A stretch of DNA of 64,000 nucleotides from Desertimonas sp963772825 (GCA_963772825.1 CAVYYX010000017.1:1-64000), one strand, 5' to 3'. Shown: positions 43,249-52,753, counted from the stretch's first letter. Notes: generated by a model not told the origin, from the sequence alone. A program made the numbers and translations.

Positions 43249-45783
43249 GTGGATCGCGCCGACCGTTCGAACCCCCCGAGGGACCGCGGTGGGCAGCCCC
43301 GTCCGGCCGCGGGTGGTCGAATTCCGCCGCACAACCTGCAGGCCGAGGAGTCGGTGCTCGGCGCCATCCTGCTCTCGCGCGATGCGCTCGGTGCCGTCGT
43401 CGAGGCCGGGCTGCGCTACGACGACTTCTACAAGCCGGGCCACCAGCACATCTTCGACGTCGCCGTCGCGGTGTCCCAGTCGGGCGGCCCCGTCGACACG
43501 ATCACGGTCGCCGACGAGCTCTCCCGGCTCGGGCTGCTCGAACAGGCCGGCGGCGTGGAGGCCCTCCACGGCCTGCAGAACGCCACACCGGCGATCTCCA
43601 ACGCCGCCGCCTACGCCAAGATCGTCCAGGACGCCGCCCTCCTGCGGCGCCTGATCCTCGTCGCGGCCGACATCTCCGAGATCGGTTACGGCCGTCCCGA
43701 CAACGTCGACGACGCCCTCGACGACGCCGAGAGCCGAGTGTTCCGCGTTGCCGACCGGCGGGTGGTCGACTCCTACCGCGACATCGGCGAGCTGATGAAG
43801 CTTGCCGTCGACCGCATCGAGGAGAACTTCGCCCGCGGCGACACGATCACCGGCCTCGCTACCGGCTACAACGACCTCGACGAGCTGTTGTCGGGCCTCC
43901 AGCCGTCGACGCTCAACATCGTCGGTGCCAGACCGGCGATGGGCAAATGCGAGGCTTGGTTCACACCGATGGTCAACATCGCGAACGGTGAGGTTGTCAC
44001 CGCCGCCGAGATGTTCGACATCGCCAAGCGCGAAGGGCACCTCGAGGTGCTCTCGCTCGACCTCGCTGGTCGAATGAGCCGCAGGTCCGTGTCCGCTTGT
44101 CTCGACGATGGCGTGAAGCCAGTATTCAAAATGACGACTCGCTGCGGCCGCACCGCAACTCTCACTGCGAGCCACCCATTGCTGACGGCCACGGGCTGGC
44201 GTCCCTTGCACGAGGTCGGTGTCGGCGACCTCATCGCGATGCCAACCGCGATGCCCATCTTCGGCAACGACGACCTGCCGGACGCGGAGATCGACCTGCT
44301 TGCCCTGCTCATCGGCGACGGTGCACTGTCGGGGCAAACACCAGGTCTCACCACGGCGTCCGCTGAGGTCTTGCGAACGGCCGATGGGGCAGCACGGCAA
44401 CTGGAGCACCACAAGCGCTTCCCGCGAGCGATCTTCCGGCTGCCGCGGCATCGGCTGGCGCGCTTCCTCAACCGCCTCTTCGCCACCGACGGCACGGCGT
44501 GGGTAACAAAGGCGGGATACGCGCGCATCGGGTACGGGTCAGTCAGCGAGCAGGTCGCGCGCGATGTGGCACACGCACTGTTGCGCTTCGGCATCCGCAC
44601 CAAGCTGCGCGAGCGCTCGCTGAAGTACCTCGACTCCCGGCGCCGAGCGTTCGAAGTCGAGATCATGGGCGCTCCGTCGTTGCTGAGATTTTGCGATGAG
44701 ATCGGCATCCTCGGCAAGCAGGAGGCCGTCGATCGTGTCCGCGCCGTTGCCGCCAAGGCGGCGCATGGCCCTTCGCTCGACACCGTGCCGGCGGAGGTGT
44801 GGGACGACATCGACAAGGCGAAGGGCGAGTTGTCATGGGCCGAGATCAACCGGCGTTGTGGTCGGTCCGCGCAGCACAACTGGCATCAGACCCGCCGCGG
44901 GCCGCTGCGCCGCGAGACCGTCGCGCAGCTCGCCGAGGTGCTCGACGACGACCAGTTGCGCTGGTGGGCGTCCCCTGACATCGCCTGGGACCGCATCGTG
45001 TCGATCGAGCCGGCCGGCGAAACACGGGTGATCGACTTCACCGTTCCCGAGGTGCACAACTTCGTCGCTGCCGACGTGTTCCTTCACAACACGGCCTTCG
45101 GTTTGGGGATGGCCACCCACGTGGCCAAGCACAGTGGACGCCCGGTGCTCGTGTTCTCGTTGGAGATGGGTCACGTCGAGCTGACTCAACGGATCCTGTC
45201 GAGCGAGGCCGAGGTCGACTCGCAGAAGATCCGCAACGGGCGGTTGTCGGAGGCCGACTGGGCGAAGATCGGGCGAGCGATCGGGCGCCTCGAAGTGCCC
45301 TTGTTCCTCGATGACAACCCGCGGGTCACGGTGATGGAGATCCGGGCCAAGGCGCGTCGCCTCAAGGTGCAGCACGGCGATCTCGGCCTGATCCTCGTCG
45401 ACTATCTCCAGTTGATGAGCGGCGGTGGCTACGCCGAGAACCGCCAACTGGAGGTCTCCGAGATCAGCCGCAACCTGAAGATCCTCGCCCGCGAACTGGA
45501 GGTGCCGATCGTCGCCCTCAGTCAGCTGAGCCGCAACCTCGAGTCGCGCAGCGACAAGCACCCGATGCTGTCGGACCTCAGGGAGAGCGGGAGCCTTGAA
45601 CAGGATGCTGACGTCGTCATCTTCCTGTACCGCGACGAGGTCTACAACAAGGAGTCGCCCGACCGCGGAGCCGCCGACGTCATCGTGGCCAAGCACCGCG
45701 CCGGGCCGACCGGCCAGATGCGCTTGGTGTTCCGCGGGCAGTACGCCCGCTTCGACAATGCCGCCCCGCGTGGGATGGCCTGA
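43249..45783 (+). CDS. dnaB: Replicative DNA helicase DnaB containing an intein
   Basis: DnaB is the hexameric fork helicase. Flanking extein parts show the N-terminal domain (NLQAEESVLGAILLSRDALG, YKPGHQHIFDVAVAV) and RecA-type domain (VLVFSLEMGHVELTQRILSS, LGLILVDYLQLMSGG, SQLSRNLESRSDKHPMLSDL). The P-loop GARPAMGK/TAF is split between Lys and Thr by a 381-residue intein (43948-45090); after splicing the helicase is ~463 aa, normal length. GTG at 43249 is favoured over TTG at 43216 because cagggtga lies just upstream. The gap before it has no gene. Confidence 0.95.
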   Translation: MDRADRSNPPRDRGGQPRPAAGGRIPPHNLQAEESVLGAILLSRDALGAVVEAGLRYDDFYKPGHQHIFDVAVAVSQSGGPVDTITVADELSRLGLLEQAGGVEALHGLQNATPAISNAAAYAKIVQDAALLRRLILVAADISEIGYGRPDNVDDALDDAESRVFRVADRRVVDSYRDIGELMKLAVDRIEENFARGDTITGLATGYNDLDELLSGLQPSTLNIVGARPAMGKCEAWFTPMVNIANGEVVTAAEMFDIAKREGHLEVLSLDLAGRMSRRSVSACLDDGVKPVFKMTTRCGRTATLTASHPLLTATGWRPLHEVGVGDLIAMPTAMPIFGNDDLPDAEIDLLALLIGDGALSGQTPGLTTASAEVLRTADGAARQLEHHKRFPRAIFRLPRHRLARFLNRLFATDGTAWVTKAGYARIGYGSVSEQVARDVAHALLRFGIRTKLRERSLKYLDSRRRAFEVEIMGAPSLLRFCDEIGILGKQEAVDRVRAVAAKAAHGPSLDTVPAEVWDDIDKAKGELSWAEINRRCGRSAQHNWHQTRRGPLRRETVAQLAEVLDDDQLRWWASPDIAWDRIVSIEPAGETRVIDFTVPEVHNFVAADVFLHNTAFGLGMATHVAKHSGRPVLVFSLEMGHVELTQRILSSEAEVDSQKIRNGRLSEADWAKIGRAIGRLEVPLFLDDNPRVTVMEIRAKARRLKVQHGDLGLILVDYLQLMSGGGYAENRQLEVSEISRNLKILARELEVPIVALSQLSRNLESRSDKHPMLSDLRESGSLEQDADVVIFLYRDEVYNKESPDRGAADVIVAKHRAGPTGQMRLVFRGQYARFDNAAPRGMA
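43948..45090 (+). mobile_element. DnaB P-loop intein with LAGLIDADG homing endonuclease
   Basis: The element begins at Cys (CEAWFTPMVNIANGEVVTAA), has splicing block B TLTASHPLLT (TxxH), a DOD endonuclease with two LAGLIDADG-type motifs (LLALLIGDGALSG and RFLNRLFATDGTAW), and ends VIDFTVPEVHNFVAADVF then LHN, followed by Thr as +1 extein residue. All catalytic splice positions (Cys1, block B His, HN end, +1 Thr) are present, so it should self-splice; both endonuclease acidic residues are kept, so mobility may be recent. Confidence 0.93.
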
Positions 45784-45902
45784 TCCCTCCATCGGACTCG
45801 GCTCAGGTCGGGCGGACCCCAAGGATCACGCAGCGAGCAAGGTCAGCGACACCTGCTCCCTGGAGCCGGCCGATCGCGGGGCGACGACGCGGCGGCCCAT
45901 CC

Positions 45903-46502
45903 TCAGGGGCTGGCCGGGATCTCCTTGGTCATCACGCAGTTGCCCTGTCCTTTCGGTCGCTGGTAGGTGAACCCGAGCTGCTCGTACATCGTCCTGGTGG
46001 CGTTGTAGAGAAACGACGCCGACGTCTTCTTGCCGGGCGGGAGATCGTGCGGGTAGGCCTCGACGAGCCCGCCGCCTGCGACGCCGATCAGCTCCAGGGC
46101 GCCAAGGACGGCTGTCGCCGCTACGCCCTTGCGGCGGTACCGCCGGTCGACGAACAGACAGGTGATGCGAAAATCGGGGCGCCGTACGAGGCCCTGCTCC
46201 CACTCCTTGCGGTGGTGGATGTTGGGCAACTCCTCGACCGTCCCGAACTGGCACCACGCGACCGCGACGTCGCCATCGAACACGAGGGCAGCGTGGGCGC
46301 GGCCCTGTTCGACGAGCCGCTGCTTGTACGCCTGGTTGCCGACCTGCGTGCGTACCGAGTCGTCGACGCCGCGGTGGAAATAGGTGCACCAGCAGCCGCC
46401 CCATACGCCGTTGTGCCGACCGGCAAGGTCGGCGAAGGCATCCCACGTCTGCGGCCCGAGCGCCTCGATCCGGTAGCCGTCCCGGATCTCGGCGGTGGTC
46501 AT
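45903..46502 (-). CDS. GNAT-family N-acetyltransferase
   Basis: The 199-residue product has a Cys/Trp-rich first half (WDAFADLAGRHNGVWGGCWC, then TYFHRG) and the acetyl-CoA site ITCLFVDRRYRRKGVAATAV, with C-terminal ATRTMYEQLGFTYQRPKGQG. Proteins with the NGVWGGCWC pattern are usually annotated as GNAT acetyltransferases of unknown substrate. The start is ATG at 46502. The 119 bp between dnaB and this gene holds no recognisable feature. Confidence 0.8.
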   Translation of the reverse strand: MTTAEIRDGYRIEALGPQTWDAFADLAGRHNGVWGGCWCTYFHRGVDDSVRTQVGNQAYKQRLVEQGRAHAALVFDGDVAVAWCQFGTVEELPNIHHRKEWEQGLVRRPDFRITCLFVDRRYRRKGVAATAVLGALELIGVAGGGLVEAYPHDLPPGKKTSASFLYNATRTMYEQLGFTYQRPKGQGNCVMTKEIPASP

Positions 46503-46540
46503 GCCGGCGACTGTAGACCCGGGGGGGAGGGGGTGAGCGG

Positions 46541-47315
46541 CTAGCCGGGGCTGACCGAGAACTCGTTGCCGTCGGGGTCGGCAAGCTCGACGCCCCCGTC
46601 CCGGTCGCCGAGATCGGTCGCTCCGAGGGCGACCAGTCGCTGCACTTCCGCAGCGAGGTCCGGCGCAGCGAGGTCGAGTCGCTGCCGGTTCCTCTGATGC
46701 TTGGGGGCCACGGGCGGACCGCCCCACGAGACCTTGGTGCCGCCGCGCGGCGACTGCACGGCGGTCTCCTCATCCCGGTCCCACACGAGCGGCCACCCGA
46801 GTGCGTCGCGCCAGAACAGGCCGACTTCCCGGGTGCCGTCACACGAGACCTCGCCGAGCAGGCCGCAGCCGGCGAGGAACTTGTTGCCCGGCCCGATCAC
46901 GCAGAACTCGTTGCCACCGGGGTCGGCCAGCACGACGTGGTCCTCTTCCGGGAGCTGCCCCACGTCGAGGTGGCGGCCGCCGAGCCCCAACGCCGTCTCG
47001 ACGATGTGCCGTTGGTCTTCGAGCGTGGAACTCGTCAGATGGAGGTGCAGATGGTTCTGTCCGGTCTTCTCCGTGGCGGTCGCGACGAACCGGAGCCCGA
47101 CCTGCGTGTCCTGCACCCGGCAACAGTGCGCCGCTGGCTTCCTCGACGATCTCTCGGCCGAGCATGCCGGCCCAGAACGCCGCCAGGACTCGCGGGTCGT
47201 TGGCGTCGAAGCTCACCGCCACCAGTTGAAGCTCGCGGCAGCGTTGGATGCGCTCGGTCCCGACGTCCGCGGGGTCGTGGGTGTCGTCGAACGATGTGGG
47301 TCGCATCAATCCCAT
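46541..47315 (-). CDS. VOC (glyoxalase-fold) family protein, one frame break
   Basis: The product contains two VOC half-modules. The first begins LQLVAVSFDANDPRVLAAFW and AGMLGREIVEEASGALLPG in one frame; the rest (QDTQVGLRFVATATEKTGQN, VVLADPGGNEFCVIGPGN, the second module GLFWRDALGWPLVWDRDEE and VELADPDGNEFSVSPG) is in another. One extra base in ccgggtgcagg near 47118-47125 explains the switch. Repaired length is ~257 aa from ATG 47315 (or 47306). The family includes bleomycin-resistance-like and dioxygenase-like proteins; no function can be assigned. Confidence 0.8.
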
Positions 47316-47350
47316 GTCTACCCGATGCCGAACGCTGCCATCCTGGGCGC

Positions 47351-47557
47351 GTGTTCCTCGGCGACGACCTCCTCGCCTGGCTGCTGCTCGCCGTCGGCGG
47401 AGCGCTGTTCATCGGCAACGTCGTCGCCATCGTTCGCCCCCCTGACAAACCCGAGGAGGGTTCGCTCGAGCGGGCGCCGATCGGACGGTCGTTGTTGATG
47501 GCGGCCGTCGGCCTCCTCGGCGCGGTGTGGGGCGTGGCGACACTGCTCACCGGCTGA
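47351..47557 (+). CDS. Small membrane protein
   Basis: The 68-residue product from GTG 47351 has two hydrophobic helices (LLAWLLLAVGGALFIGNVVA and RSLLMAAVGLLGAVWGVATL) separated by a charged loop (RPPDKPEEGSLERAP). The N-in/two-helix layout and codon use support a real gene, divergent from the VOC gene. Function unknown. The following 147 bp hold no gene. Confidence 0.6.
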   Translation: MFLGDDLLAWLLLAVGGALFIGNVVAIVRPPDKPEEGSLERAPIGRSLLMAAVGLLGAVWGVATLLTG

Positions 47558-47704
47558 GTAGCACGCGATGGCGGAGACCAGTGGGCAGCTCGGCCCCCGC
47601 CCCGCCAGTGCATCAGTTCGCAACGACGATGTACGGCTCACCGACGAACGTCACCGTGCGGGTGCATTGACGAACCCCTGGACTCTCTCCTCCGGATCGC
47701 CCGT

Positions 47705-48472
47705 TCAGCCGACGGGGAAGGGCGTGTCCTCGACGGACCTGCACGCGTCGGGGTACTCGGCGAACCAGGCCTGGAGTTCGGACAGGGGTGAGAGGTTCTC
47801 GCCTTGTTGCCAGGCGGCGAGGTAGGCGCTTGGCCAGATCACGCCACGGCGTACCCACCACTCCCGATTGGGGCACGGCAGCGACAGCCCGAAGTGGACG
47901 TGGCAGGCGCCTGCCCGCCCGGTGTCGCCCATCTCGCCGAGGTAGTCGCCGGCGACGACCCGGGCTCCCGGCACGATCGCCGGGTCGATGAGTTGGAAAT
48001 GGGCGAGGTAGTAGCGGGCCCCGTCGTCGCCGATGATCGACACGGCGTTGCCGCCCCGCGTCGCCGGGTCACCGACCGTCTCGTCCCAAGTGTTCGCCTG
48101 GACTTCGTCGACCGTGCCGGTGACCGGGGCAACGAGCGCCGTCCCGCAGCCGGCGCTCGAGAAGATGTCTGTCGCCCGATAGGACGAGTGGGCCTCGGGG
48201 GTGAACGAGCTGCTCACGGCCGGGTCGACCGGAAAGGTCCGGGCGACGAGGTTCGGATCGATGGTCGTCGTGGTCGTCGACGTCGAAGAGGTCGATGACG
48301 TCGAGCTGGTCGCGACAGGTTTCGCCGGGCCGACCTCGACGGGCGAATCGTCGGGCGCCGGCTGGAACTCGGTCGGGCCTCCGCCGCCATCGTCGCCGGC
48401 GGCGGACACGGCGAACGACACCGCGGCCACCACCGCCAAGGCGCTGAGCACGAGGAAGCGCTTGTCCGGCAC
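47705..48472 (-). CDS. Secreted M23-family (LytM) peptidase
   Basis: The 255-residue product has a signal/anchor helix (RFLVLSALAVVAAVSFAVSA), a Ser/Thr linker, and an M23 metallopeptidase domain: HSSYRATDIFSS (first zinc ligands, H and D), GTALVAPVTGTVDEVQ, GDYLGEMGDTGRAGACHVHF with the HxH pair. These enzymes cut peptidoglycan peptide bridges. Active-site residues look intact, though the first motif is spaced HxxxxxxD rather than HxxxD. The start is GTG at 48472. It is divergent from the peptidoglycan-binding lipoprotein gene. Confidence 0.85.
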   Translation of the reverse strand: MPDKRFLVLSALAVVAAVSFAVSAAGDDGGGGPTEFQPAPDDSPVEVGPAKPVATSSTSSTSSTSTTTTTIDPNLVARTFPVDPAVSSSFTPEAHSSYRATDIFSSAGCGTALVAPVTGTVDEVQANTWDETVGDPATRGGNAVSIIGDDGARYYLAHFQLIDPAIVPGARVVAGDYLGEMGDTGRAGACHVHFGLSLPCPNREWWVRRGVIWPSAYLAAWQQGENLSPLSELQAWFAEYPDACRSVEDTPFPVG

Positions 48473-48533
48473 GTCGCCGCAGTGTACGAGGCACCCCTCG
48501 GAGGGATGACTCGGTCGGCGGAATGATCGCGTC

Positions 48534-48539
48534 GATACT
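48534..48539 (+). promoter_or_regulatory. -10 element for leaderless lipoprotein transcript
   Basis: gatact lies 6 bases before the GTG at 48546 in the 73 bp divergent gap. Confidence 0.4.
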
Positions 48540-48545
48540 GGTCCG

Positions 48546-49949
48546 GTGGCTGTTCGGACGTCGTTGACGGTCAAGCGTCGATCGGTAGTCGGCGCCCTCG
48601 TGTTCGTCGGGGCCGCGATGACCGCCTGCGCCGACGCTCGTGACGCAACTCCCGACGAGACCATCCCGCGGATCACCGCCGCCTCGACGTCGGCGCCGCC
48701 GCCTACGACCGCACCGCCGCCACCGACGGCGCCGCCGACCACGCCGGTCACGACGACCGCCACGACCGTGCCCCAGTTCCAGCCGTTGCCGACGCAGCCG
48801 ACGGCACCACCAACCCAACCGTCGAACCCACCGCTGCAGACCGCGCCACCGACGGCGCCGCCGACCACGCCCGGCCCGACGACGACCGTGGTCGTGACCC
48901 CAGGCACTCCCGCCAATTGCTCGCCCGACGGGATCGGCGCAGATACCGGCGACCTCACGATCATCGACGTTGTGTGCCGAGGCGGGTGGGCGATCGGCCA
49001 GATCGACGACTGCCCGGTGGGTGACGTTTGCGAGGGAGTCGACGTTTTCCACGCCACCCACAACGGGTGGACGCACGACGGGTACTTCTCCATGCTCTGC
49101 CCGGAGTCACTGACCGAGGCGGGCATGACGATCTACACGGCGATGGCGTTCAACCCGGCGCTATGCGGGCCGGACCCGGCACCGACGCGCAACATTCCTC
49201 CCGGATCGACCGGCGATCGTGTCACGCAATTGCAGATCGCCCTCGTCGCCCTCGGCTACGACCTCAACGTCGACGGGCGCTACGGGCCGCGCACCCAAGC
49301 CGCCGTGCGTGACTTCCAGGCGCGCAACGACCTCGAGGTCGACGGCATCGCTGGGCCTCGAACGCAGGAGGCGCTCGGCATTGGACCCGGTGACCCGGCT
49401 GCGCCGGCTTCCCCGGCGGCGAGCACCACCGGCCCGACCGAACCGAGCTCCGGTGTCGTCGTCACTCCCCGCGACCCCGTGGCGTGCGACGCGGCGACGA
49501 TCAGCGCCGACGTCGGGCGCAACGTCGACGCGATCACCGCGTGCCGCGGCGGTTGGGCGATCGGACCCGAGCAGTGCCCGGCCGATGCCGTCGACTGCCT
49601 CCGCGTCGACGTGTTCCACGTCACCGACGACGGGTGGGTCCACGACGGGGCTTACTCGGACTTCTGCGTCGACGACCTGACCGTCACGGGGATGTCGGTG
49701 CACACCGCCGCCGAGTTCGCCGAGCTGTGCGCCGACGGGCTCCCGGAGCGAGAGAACGTGTTGCCCGGTTCCACCGGGACGGACGTCGAGCAGGTGCAGA
49801 TCGCCCTTGTCGCTCTCGGCTACCCGATTGCCGTCGATGGCACCTACGGCCCGCGGACCGAGGCGGCGGTACGTGACTTCCAGGCGGCAAACGACCTCGA
49901 GGTCGACGGGATCGCCGGTCCGGATACGCAGACTGCACTCGGGCTTTGA
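48546..49949 (+). CDS. Lipoprotein with two duplicated Cys-module/peptidoglycan-binding units
   Basis: The 467-residue product has a lipoprotein signal (GALVFVGAAMTAC, Cys28), a Thr/Pro-rich linker (residues ~45-115), then two homologous units. Each unit has a Cys-containing beta module (VVCRGGWAIGQIDDCP... DVFHATHNGWTHDGYFSML; ITACRGGWAIGPEQCP... DVFHVTDDGWVHDGAYSDF) and a PG_binding_1 domain (GSTGDRVTQLQIALVALGYD; GSTGTDVEQVQIALVALGYP). It is probably an envelope protein that holds onto cell wall; the Cys module is of unknown function. The neighbouring M23 peptidase suggests a wall-remodelling pair. Confidence 0.82.
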   Translation: MAVRTSLTVKRRSVVGALVFVGAAMTACADARDATPDETIPRITAASTSAPPPTTAPPPPTAPPTTPVTTTATTVPQFQPLPTQPTAPPTQPSNPPLQTAPPTAPPTTPGPTTTVVVTPGTPANCSPDGIGADTGDLTIIDVVCRGGWAIGQIDDCPVGDVCEGVDVFHATHNGWTHDGYFSMLCPESLTEAGMTIYTAMAFNPALCGPDPAPTRNIPPGSTGDRVTQLQIALVALGYDLNVDGRYGPRTQAAVRDFQARNDLEVDGIAGPRTQEALGIGPGDPAAPASPAASTTGPTEPSSGVVVTPRDPVACDAATISADVGRNVDAITACRGGWAIGPEQCPADAVDCLRVDVFHVTDDGWVHDGAYSDFCVDDLTVTGMSVHTAAEFAELCADGLPERENVLPGSTGTDVEQVQIALVALGYPIAVDGTYGPRTEAAVRDFQAANDLEVDGIAGPDTQTALGL

Positions 49950-50026
49950 GTGCGGACGTGTGTGGATGGTCAGCGACGCTCGTCTCGGCGAAGCGCTGTC
50001 CAATCGGCGTGAGCCAAGATGGGGCG

Positions 50027-50386
50027 ATGACCGAGTCGTCAGCGGAGATCCCGGGTGAGGTTCGTGAATACATCGAGGCGCTCGAACCGGCGCATCGCCA
50101 ACTGTTCGACCGCCTGCAAGGGTTGATCCTCGAGGTCCAGCCTGACGCCGAGGTCGTGTTCTCCTACCAGATCCCGATGTACAAGGTCGGCAAGCTGCGC
50201 GTCGGGCTCAACGCCGGCCGCCCCGACGGGGTCACCCTCACCACGACGTCACCGGATCACATCGCGGCGTACAAGCAGCGTCACCCCGACTTCAAGACCG
50301 GCAAGGCGAGCATCCAATTCGGCTTCGACGACGTGCTCCCCGCCGACGACATCCGCGAGGTCGTGCGCCGCGCCACCACCCCCTGA
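50027..50386 (+). CDS. DUF1801 (YdhG-like) family protein
   Basis: The 119-residue product carries the DUF1801 pattern: VREYIEALEPAHRQLFDRLQ, EVVFSYQIPMYKVGKLRVGL, KQRHPDFKTGKASIQFGFDD, and ends near LPADDIREVVRRAT. Members are iron-chaperone-like or of unknown role. ATG at 50027 starts the conserved part. The next 128 bp hold no gene. Confidence 0.82.
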   Translation: MTESSAEIPGEVREYIEALEPAHRQLFDRLQGLILEVQPDAEVVFSYQIPMYKVGKLRVGLNAGRPDGVTLTTTSPDHIAAYKQRHPDFKTGKASIQFGFDDVLPADDIREVVRRATTP

Positions 50387-50514
50387 CCGGGAGCATTGTT
50401 GGGCGGTTCTGGGCCGAGTCCAGTCCCGCTCGGGGCGGAGGGTCTGCCGCACGCTTCTCGCCGGTGTGTCGGAACGCGGCACTTCACGACGAGGAGTGCA
50501 ATCGATGTTGGAGC

Positions 50515-51471
50515 TCACCGATGGCCGGTGTCGCGAACGTCGTCGGCGTCGAAGAACAGGCGGGCCTCGCCGGTGATCGTCGCCCGGCCCGTGATCGTCG
50601 GCACCACCGCGCCGGCAGCCCGGTCATGCCAACGGAAGCGCACCCCGAACTGCGAACCGGTGATCGACTCCTGGACCCACGTGTCGCCCTCGGCGAGCGA
50701 TCCGGCCGCGGCAAGGGCGGCGACTTTGGCGCTCGTGCCGGTACCGCACGGCGAGCGGTCGTAGGTGCCGCTCGGGCACAACACGAAGTTCCGCGAGTTG
50801 GCCGCCGGCGACGTCGGTGGCCCGAACAACTCGACGTGATCGACCGCCCGATGGCCAGCCGCGTGCAGCGCGTCGAGCACCGCGGTGGCGATCCGGAGCA
50901 GCTCCGGCCGCGGTCGATCGAGGTCGATCGACGGCTCGGTGACGAGGAAGAACGTGTTCCCTCCGTAGGCGATGTCACCGTCGACGCGCCCCACCGTCGG
51001 GACATCGACGGAGACGCCGCCCTCGACCAGGCGACTGACCACGTTGTCGATCGACACGCTGCCATCGGGTTCGAGCGTCACGGCAACGACGCCAGCCGGC
51101 GTCTCGACGCGGTGCTCGCCCGAGCCGATCCGCCCCAGGCGATGCAGCGTCTCGACGAGCCCGATCATGCCGTGACCGCACATCCCCAACACGATCGACC
51201 GGTCGAAGAAGATGACCCCCGCCACGCACCGCGGGTCCGCCGGTTCGGTAAGCAGCGCCCCGACCATCGCCTCGTTGCCGCGCGGCTCGTCGACCACCGC
51301 CGTCGCCAACCGTCGGTGGCGTGCCGCCAGATCGGCGCCTCGCTCGGAAAGCGTCGTGCCCGACAATGGTGGGAAGCCGCCGACGATGACCCGCGTGGGC
51401 TCACCGCCGGTGTGCGAGTCGATGACGTCGACGGTCAGCGTCTCGGCCGGGAGGTCGATGCCGCTGGTCAT
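50515..51471 (-). CDS. 4-hydroxyproline 2-epimerase (proline racemase family)
   Basis: The 318-residue product belongs to the proline racemase fold: DVIDSHTGGEPTRVIVGGFP, first catalytic Cys in VLGMCGHGMIGLVETL, second in YDRSPCGTGTSAKVAALAA. Both Cys are present, as in epimerases that interconvert trans-4-hydroxy-L-proline and cis-4-hydroxy-D-proline. Two downstream pathway enzymes are encoded next to it. ATG at 51471 overlaps the stop of the oxidase gene (ATGA). Confidence 0.88.
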   Translation of the reverse strand: MTSGIDLPAETLTVDVIDSHTGGEPTRVIVGGFPPLSGTTLSERGADLAARHRRLATAVVDEPRGNEAMVGALLTEPADPRCVAGVIFFDRSIVLGMCGHGMIGLVETLHRLGRIGSGEHRVETPAGVVAVTLEPDGSVSIDNVVSRLVEGGVSVDVPTVGRVDGDIAYGGNTFFLVTEPSIDLDRPRPELLRIATAVLDALHAAGHRAVDHVELFGPPTSPAANSRNFVLCPSGTYDRSPCGTGTSAKVAALAAAGSLAEGDTWVQESITGSQFGVRFRWHDRAAGAVVPTITGRATITGEARLFFDADDVRDTGHR

Positions 51472-52742
51472 GAGAACCTCCTGGGAGAGAAGCGTTCGAT
51501 GGCGATGTCCGGTCGTTCGCCGCAGACCACTTGGGCGACGACGCGACCGGTTCCCGGACCGAGCGTGAGCCCGGTCATCCCGTGGCCGGCGGCGATCGTG
51601 ACATTGCGCCACCGGTCCAGCTTGCCGATGATCGGCACGCCGTCGGGCGTGACCGGGCGGAGTCCGGCCCACCGGCGACGCACCGTCAGCGCGTCGTCGA
51701 GCCGGATCCGCTCACGGGCGATCGCCTCGAGCCGGATGATCCGCTCGACCGTCGGGTCTCTGTCGTAGTTGTTGAGCTGGAACCAGGCGCTGAGGCGCAG
51801 TTCGTCACCCATCGGTCCGACGGCGACGTGTCGCTCGCCGAGCAGCATGGCCCGACGGGGTCCGACCGTGGGCCGCTCGACGGTGACGCTGAGTCCACGG
51901 GCCGCCAGCACGGGCACCCGCTGGTCGAGCAGGCGAGCGACCGTTCCGGACCACGCACCGGTGGCGAGCACGACGTCGGCGGCGGTGTAATCGCCGTGTG
52001 TCGTCCGCACGGCGGTCACCCGATCGGCCGACGTGGAGAAGTCGACGACCTCAGCGTCTGGGGTCAGCGTGGCCCCCGCCGCGGCGACGCGCTCGATGAG
52101 CTCGGCGAGCACGCGGCCGGGGTGCACGCTGCGGTCACCCGGCAACAGGACCCCGCCGGCGACCGGCTCGAGCAGCGAGGGTTCGAGCGCCATGGCCCGC
52201 TCGCCGTCGACGAGCTGCACGGCGACCCCCCACCGCTGCAGTTCCTCTGCGTGACGCACGGCAGCGTCGAAGGCACGGCGATCGCGATACACGTCGAACA
52301 GACCGTCCGTGGCGACCGGCACACCCCCTACCGCGATCCAGTCGTCCCAGATCTGCATGCTCAAGCCGGCCAGCTCGCCGAGCGCCGGAGCGGCAGTCTC
52401 AACCGAACGACGCCTGCAGCTGCGGATGAAATCGGCGATCCACCGCCAGAAGCTCGGGGCTGTCGACCAACTGACAGAGATCGCCCCGTTGCGCCGCACC
52501 AACCCGGCGACTGCGGTGCTCAGCGCCCCGGGCGCGGCCAGCGGCACGACGTGGCTGGGCACGAGATGGCCGGCGCTGCCGAGGGCGCAGCCTCCGTCGA
52601 TCGGTCCGCTGTCGATGACGACCGCGCGTCGCCCGCGGCCGGCGAGTTCGAGGGCGCACGACAACCCGACGATGCCGGCCCCGATCACGATCACGTCGGC
52701 GTGACGGATCGGCGCTCGCCCGTTGGAAGGTCCTTTGTGCAA
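51468..52742 (-). CDS. FAD-dependent D-amino-acid (D-hydroxyproline) dehydrogenase
   Basis: The ~424-residue flavoprotein of the DAO/DadA family has the dinucleotide motif DVIVIGAGIVGLSCALELAG, ADVVLATGAWSGTVARLLDQ, the C-terminal RRRWAGLRPVTPDGVPIIGK and AAGHGMTGLTLGPGTGRVVA. In this neighbourhood it should oxidise cis-4-hydroxy-D-proline to pyrroline-4-hydroxy-2-carboxylate. The start is unclear: TTG at 52742 leaves a 20 bp gap to the divergent gene, while a further start at 52811 would overlap it. Confidence 0.85.
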   Translation of the reverse strand: MHKGPSNGRAPIRHADVIVIGAGIVGLSCALELAGRGRRAVVIDSGPIDGGCALGSAGHLVPSHVVPLAAPGALSTAVAGLVRRNGAISVSWSTAPSFWRWIADFIRSCRRRSVETAAPALGELAGLSMQIWDDWIAVGGVPVATDGLFDVYRDRRAFDAAVRHAEELQRWGVAVQLVDGERAMALEPSLLEPVAGGVLLPGDRSVHPGRVLAELIERVAAAGATLTPDAEVVDFSTSADRVTAVRTTHGDYTAADVVLATGAWSGTVARLLDQRVPVLAARGLSVTVERPTVGPRRAMLLGERHVAVGPMGDELRLSAWFQLNNYDRDPTVERIIRLEAIARERIRLDDALTVRRRWAGLRPVTPDGVPIIGKLDRWRNVTIAAGHGMTGLTLGPGTGRVVAQVVCGERPDIAIERFSPRRFS

Positions 52743-52747
52743 CGGCG

Positions 52748-52753
52748 TACTGT
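52748..52753 (+). promoter_or_regulatory. -10 element for the lyase gene
   Basis: tactgt lies 9 bases before the GTG at 52763, in the very short divergent gap, suggesting leaderless transcription. Confidence 0.4.
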
